From positions 1 through 6,977 of the forward strand of contig CABQMD010000047.1 in the NCBI GenBank assembly GCA_902465145.1: a stretch of DNA of 6,977 nucleotides, read 5' to 3'. The position numbers were made by a program, and so were the translations under genes. Numbering within the stretch: the stretch's first letter is position 1; each line of letters starts with the position of its first letter. The notes under the pieces are model-generated. The model did not search any database. It was not told the origin of the DNA and saw nothing but the letters and a program-made list of their open reading frames with translations. The stretch comes from an uncultured Succinatimonas sp. Lineage in GTDB: Bacteria > Pseudomonadota > Gammaproteobacteria > Enterobacterales > Succinivibrionaceae. This document shows positions 5,710-6,977 of the stretch, piece after piece.

Positions 5710-6555
5710 ATGTTTGTAGATTTGCGTACAGTCGCATGTTTCGGCGTAGCCGGGAATTTTACCGGTCATTTGGAACAGGCAGGTGAAGCCGTTGATTTCA
5801 CCAAGGTTAAAACTGCAGAAGCCAATGCCCCGAAAGCTATGTTTCCAACTTATATTCCAAGCAATTTTGAAGGAAAAGTACCGGCTTATCTGACTGTATA
5901 TCCTTTTGATGAGTATCGTATTATTTTTCCAAAAGGAGAGCAAAAACTTCAGATTGAACCTGAATGTGCCGTTGTGTGCAAAGCCAAATGGCAGGACGGA
6001 AAACTCATTGATTTAATTCCTTTTCTGTTCGGAGCTTCAAATGACTGTTCCATAAGAAAACAAGGTGCCAAAAAGATCAGTGAGAAGAAAAATTGGGGAG
6101 CATCATCCAAAGGATTTGCAACCAATCAGCTTAAGATCGATTCCTTTGCAAAAGGAGGGATCCTGGATCGTTACCGTATTGCCAGTTTTTTAATTCGTGA
6201 TGGTATTGCTTATGCCTATGGTGAGGATTCTGCCGTTCGCGATTACAGTTACTTCTATGAAAAACTTATAAACTGGTGCCTTGACAGAGTCAACAATCAG
6301 CAATGTGAAGGTCCGGCGGAAAAAATCGGTGATTATCTTAAAGCTGCAGGCTATCCTGAGCTTTTAATGATTTCCGTAGGAGCTACCCGTTATACAGATT
6401 TTGGTGAGCATAATTTTCTGAAAAGCGGTGATCGCAGTGTAGTGGTGGTTTACCCTGAAGATGTTTATTCAAAAGAAGAGATAGTCAAACGTGCTCAAAA
6501 CGACAATCTTGAGGAAGATGATATTTCAGTGTTAAATCAGGAAGTGGTGCTTTAG
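5710..6555 (+). CDS. DUF5718 family protein, probable FAH-fold metalloenzyme
   Basis: 281 residues, soluble, with no signal peptide or membrane segment. I recognise it as the DUF5718 family, which I recall mainly from Campylobacterota; no function is established that I know of. What can be seen is a motif series like the fumarylacetoacetate hydrolase (FAH) superfamily. It has GNFTGHLEQ at 15-23 (N16, H20; compare G-x-N-Y-x-x-H-x-x-E) and PKAMFP at 41-46 (compare P-x-x-F-x-K). It has E83-P-E85 in a strand ending CAVVCKA, N111-D112-C-S, and W129-G...S-K134-G-F. SVGATRYTDFG (222-232) and SGDRSVVVVY (239-248) resemble the C-terminal GTP-x-G and L-x-x-GD-x-V elements. E83, E85 and D112 would be the metal ligands and K134 the catalytic lysine. 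An acidic tail of about 33 residues (249-281) follows. The gene stands alone, divergent from endA and convergent with metK. The FAH link is inference. Confidence 0.85.
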   Translation: MFVDLRTVACFGVAGNFTGHLEQAGEAVDFTKVKTAEANAPKAMFPTYIPSNFEGKVPAYLTVYPFDEYRIIFPKGEQKLQIEPECAVVCKAKWQDGKLIDLIPFLFGASNDCSIRKQGAKKISEKKNWGASSKGFATNQLKIDSFAKGGILDRYRIASFLIRDGIAYAYGEDSAVRDYSYFYEKLINWCLDRVNNQQCEGPAEKIGDYLKAAGYPELLMISVGATRYTDFGEHNFLKSGDRSVVVVYPEDVYSKEEIVKRAQNDNLEEDDISVLNQEVVL

Positions 6556-6572
6556 CTTGCTTTTGTTTTCAA

Positions 6573-6596
6573 GCAGAGGAGCTTTTGCTCCTCTGC
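6573..6596. terminator. Bidirectional terminator hairpin between the DUF5718 gene and metK
   Basis: A perfect 10-bp GC-rich stem (GCAGAGGAGC at 6573-6582 with its complement at 6587-6596) closed by a TTTT loop. It sits in the 50-nt gap between two convergent genes, 17 nt after one stop and 9 nt after the other. Neither flank has a strong T-tract (CTTAAAG on the plus side, TTGAAAAC on the minus side), so it may be only partly efficient. The 5-bp pair GCTTG (6555-6559) / CAAGC (6570-6574) offers an overlapping alternative fold. The position and strength of the stem make a shared terminator the best reading. Confidence 0.75.
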
Positions 6597-6605
6597 CTTA
6601 AAGAC

Positions 6606-6977
6606 TTAAATGGCGTCTTTCAACATCTGTGCTCTGTCGGTTTTTTCCCAAGGATAGGAATCATGACCGAAATGACCGTAAGTAGCCGTAGGCAGGTAGA
6701 TGGGGCGTAACAAATCAAGCATCTTGATAAGCCCGTAAGGTCGTAGGTCGAATACTTCAGGCACTGCGCGTGCAATTTTTTCGTCTGGAACAATTCCGGT
6801 ACCGAAGGTATTGATGGAAATTGATACTGGTTTTGCCACGCCTATAGCGTATGACACCTGCAGTTCGCAACGTTTGGCAAGACCTGCTGCCACAACGTTT
6901 TTGGCAACATAGCGTGCAGCATAAGCTGCCGAACGGTCCACTTTTGAAGGATCTTTACCTGAAAAACATCCGCCGCC
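6606..6977 (-). CDS. metK: S-adenosylmethionine synthetase MetK (C-terminal part)
   Basis: The gene runs off the right edge. The 123 C-terminal residues (of about 384 in the family) are present and in frame to position 6977. MetK makes S-adenosylmethionine from ATP and methionine in the cytosol. The fragment opens with the phosphate-loop signature GGGCFSGKD, followed by [49 protein letters not shown] and PWEKTD. The lysines and aspartate of SGKDPSKVD correspond to the K265/K269/D271 active-site group of E. coli as I recall it. The Cys in place of the usual Ala of GGGAFSGKD is, to my memory, allowed by the family signature. The GTG at 6941 encodes the internal Val of SKVDRS and is not a start. 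The C-terminus (AQMLKDAI) is about three residues shorter than that of E. coli. Confidence 0.97.
   Translation of the reverse strand, partial: GGGCFSGKDPSKVDRSAAYAARYVAKNVVAAGLAKRCELQVSYAIGVAKPVSISINTFGTGIVPDEKIARAVPEVFDLRPYGLIKMLDLLRPIYLPTATYGHFGHDSYPWEKTDRAQMLKDAI

Noticed and set aside
6606..6941. A complete 111-residue gene starting at the GTG at 6941
   Set aside because: The GTG encodes the internal Val of the MetK motif [11 protein letters not shown], and homology continues upstream to the window edge. It is a truncated view of metK.
1..6977. Undescribed defence, mobile or CRISPR-like system
   Set aside because: All large frames are accounted for by housekeeping or flagellar genes plus one FAH-like gene. 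No repeat arrays, transposase, integrase, toxin-antitoxin pair or tRNA attachment site was seen on either strand.

Overview
The window is ordinary chromosomal DNA from a moderate-to-low-GC gammaproteobacterium. MetK, EndA, PpnN and the long tandem-fold QueF all have typical gammaproteobacterial sequence. FliN-O-P-Q-R are also of proteobacterial type. The cytosolic enzymes are unusually rich in cysteine, and one gene belongs to a family I recall mainly from Campylobacterota (DUF5718). From this I infer a motile, anaerobic gut- or rumen-type lineage such as Succinivibrionaceae (Aeromonadales). That placement is inference, not something the sequence proves.

Layout. Positions 1-2540 (+) hold the end of a flagellar operon: the 3' end of fliN, then fliO, fliP, fliQ and fliR. 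The genes are tightly packed: fliN/fliO overlap by ATGA, fliO/fliP overlap by 23 nt, and fliP/fliQ and fliQ/fliR are separated by 15 and 18 nt. A hairpin at about 2538-2571 follows fliR. Positions 2590-5602 (-) hold three same-strand genes transcribed endA -> queF -> ppnN (24-nt and 85-nt gaps), convergent with the flagellar operon. A 107-nt divergent intergenic region separates endA from a plus-strand gene at 5710-6555, a DUF5718-type protein. That gene is convergent with the 3' end of metK (6606 to the window edge, -), with a strong 10-bp hairpin between them. No stretch longer than about 110 nt lacks a gene.

How the genes work together. FliN is a C-ring switch protein. FliO, FliP, FliQ and FliR assemble the export gate of the flagellar type III secretion apparatus. 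The minus-strand trio shares a loose nucleotide theme: EndA cuts DNA in the periplasm, QueF makes preQ1 for queuosine tRNA modification, and PpnN cleaves nucleoside monophosphates to base plus ribose 5-phosphate. MetK makes S-adenosylmethionine.

I see no CRISPR array, mobile element, tRNA/rRNA, phage gene or obvious defence system. The most interesting item is the DUF5718 protein. Its motif order and spacing match the fumarylacetoacetate hydrolase (FAH) superfamily: an N-terminal GN-F-x-x-H motif, E-x-E, a later Asp in NDxS, a Lys in KGF and a C-terminal GD. It is therefore probably an uncharacterised metal-dependent FAH-fold enzyme.
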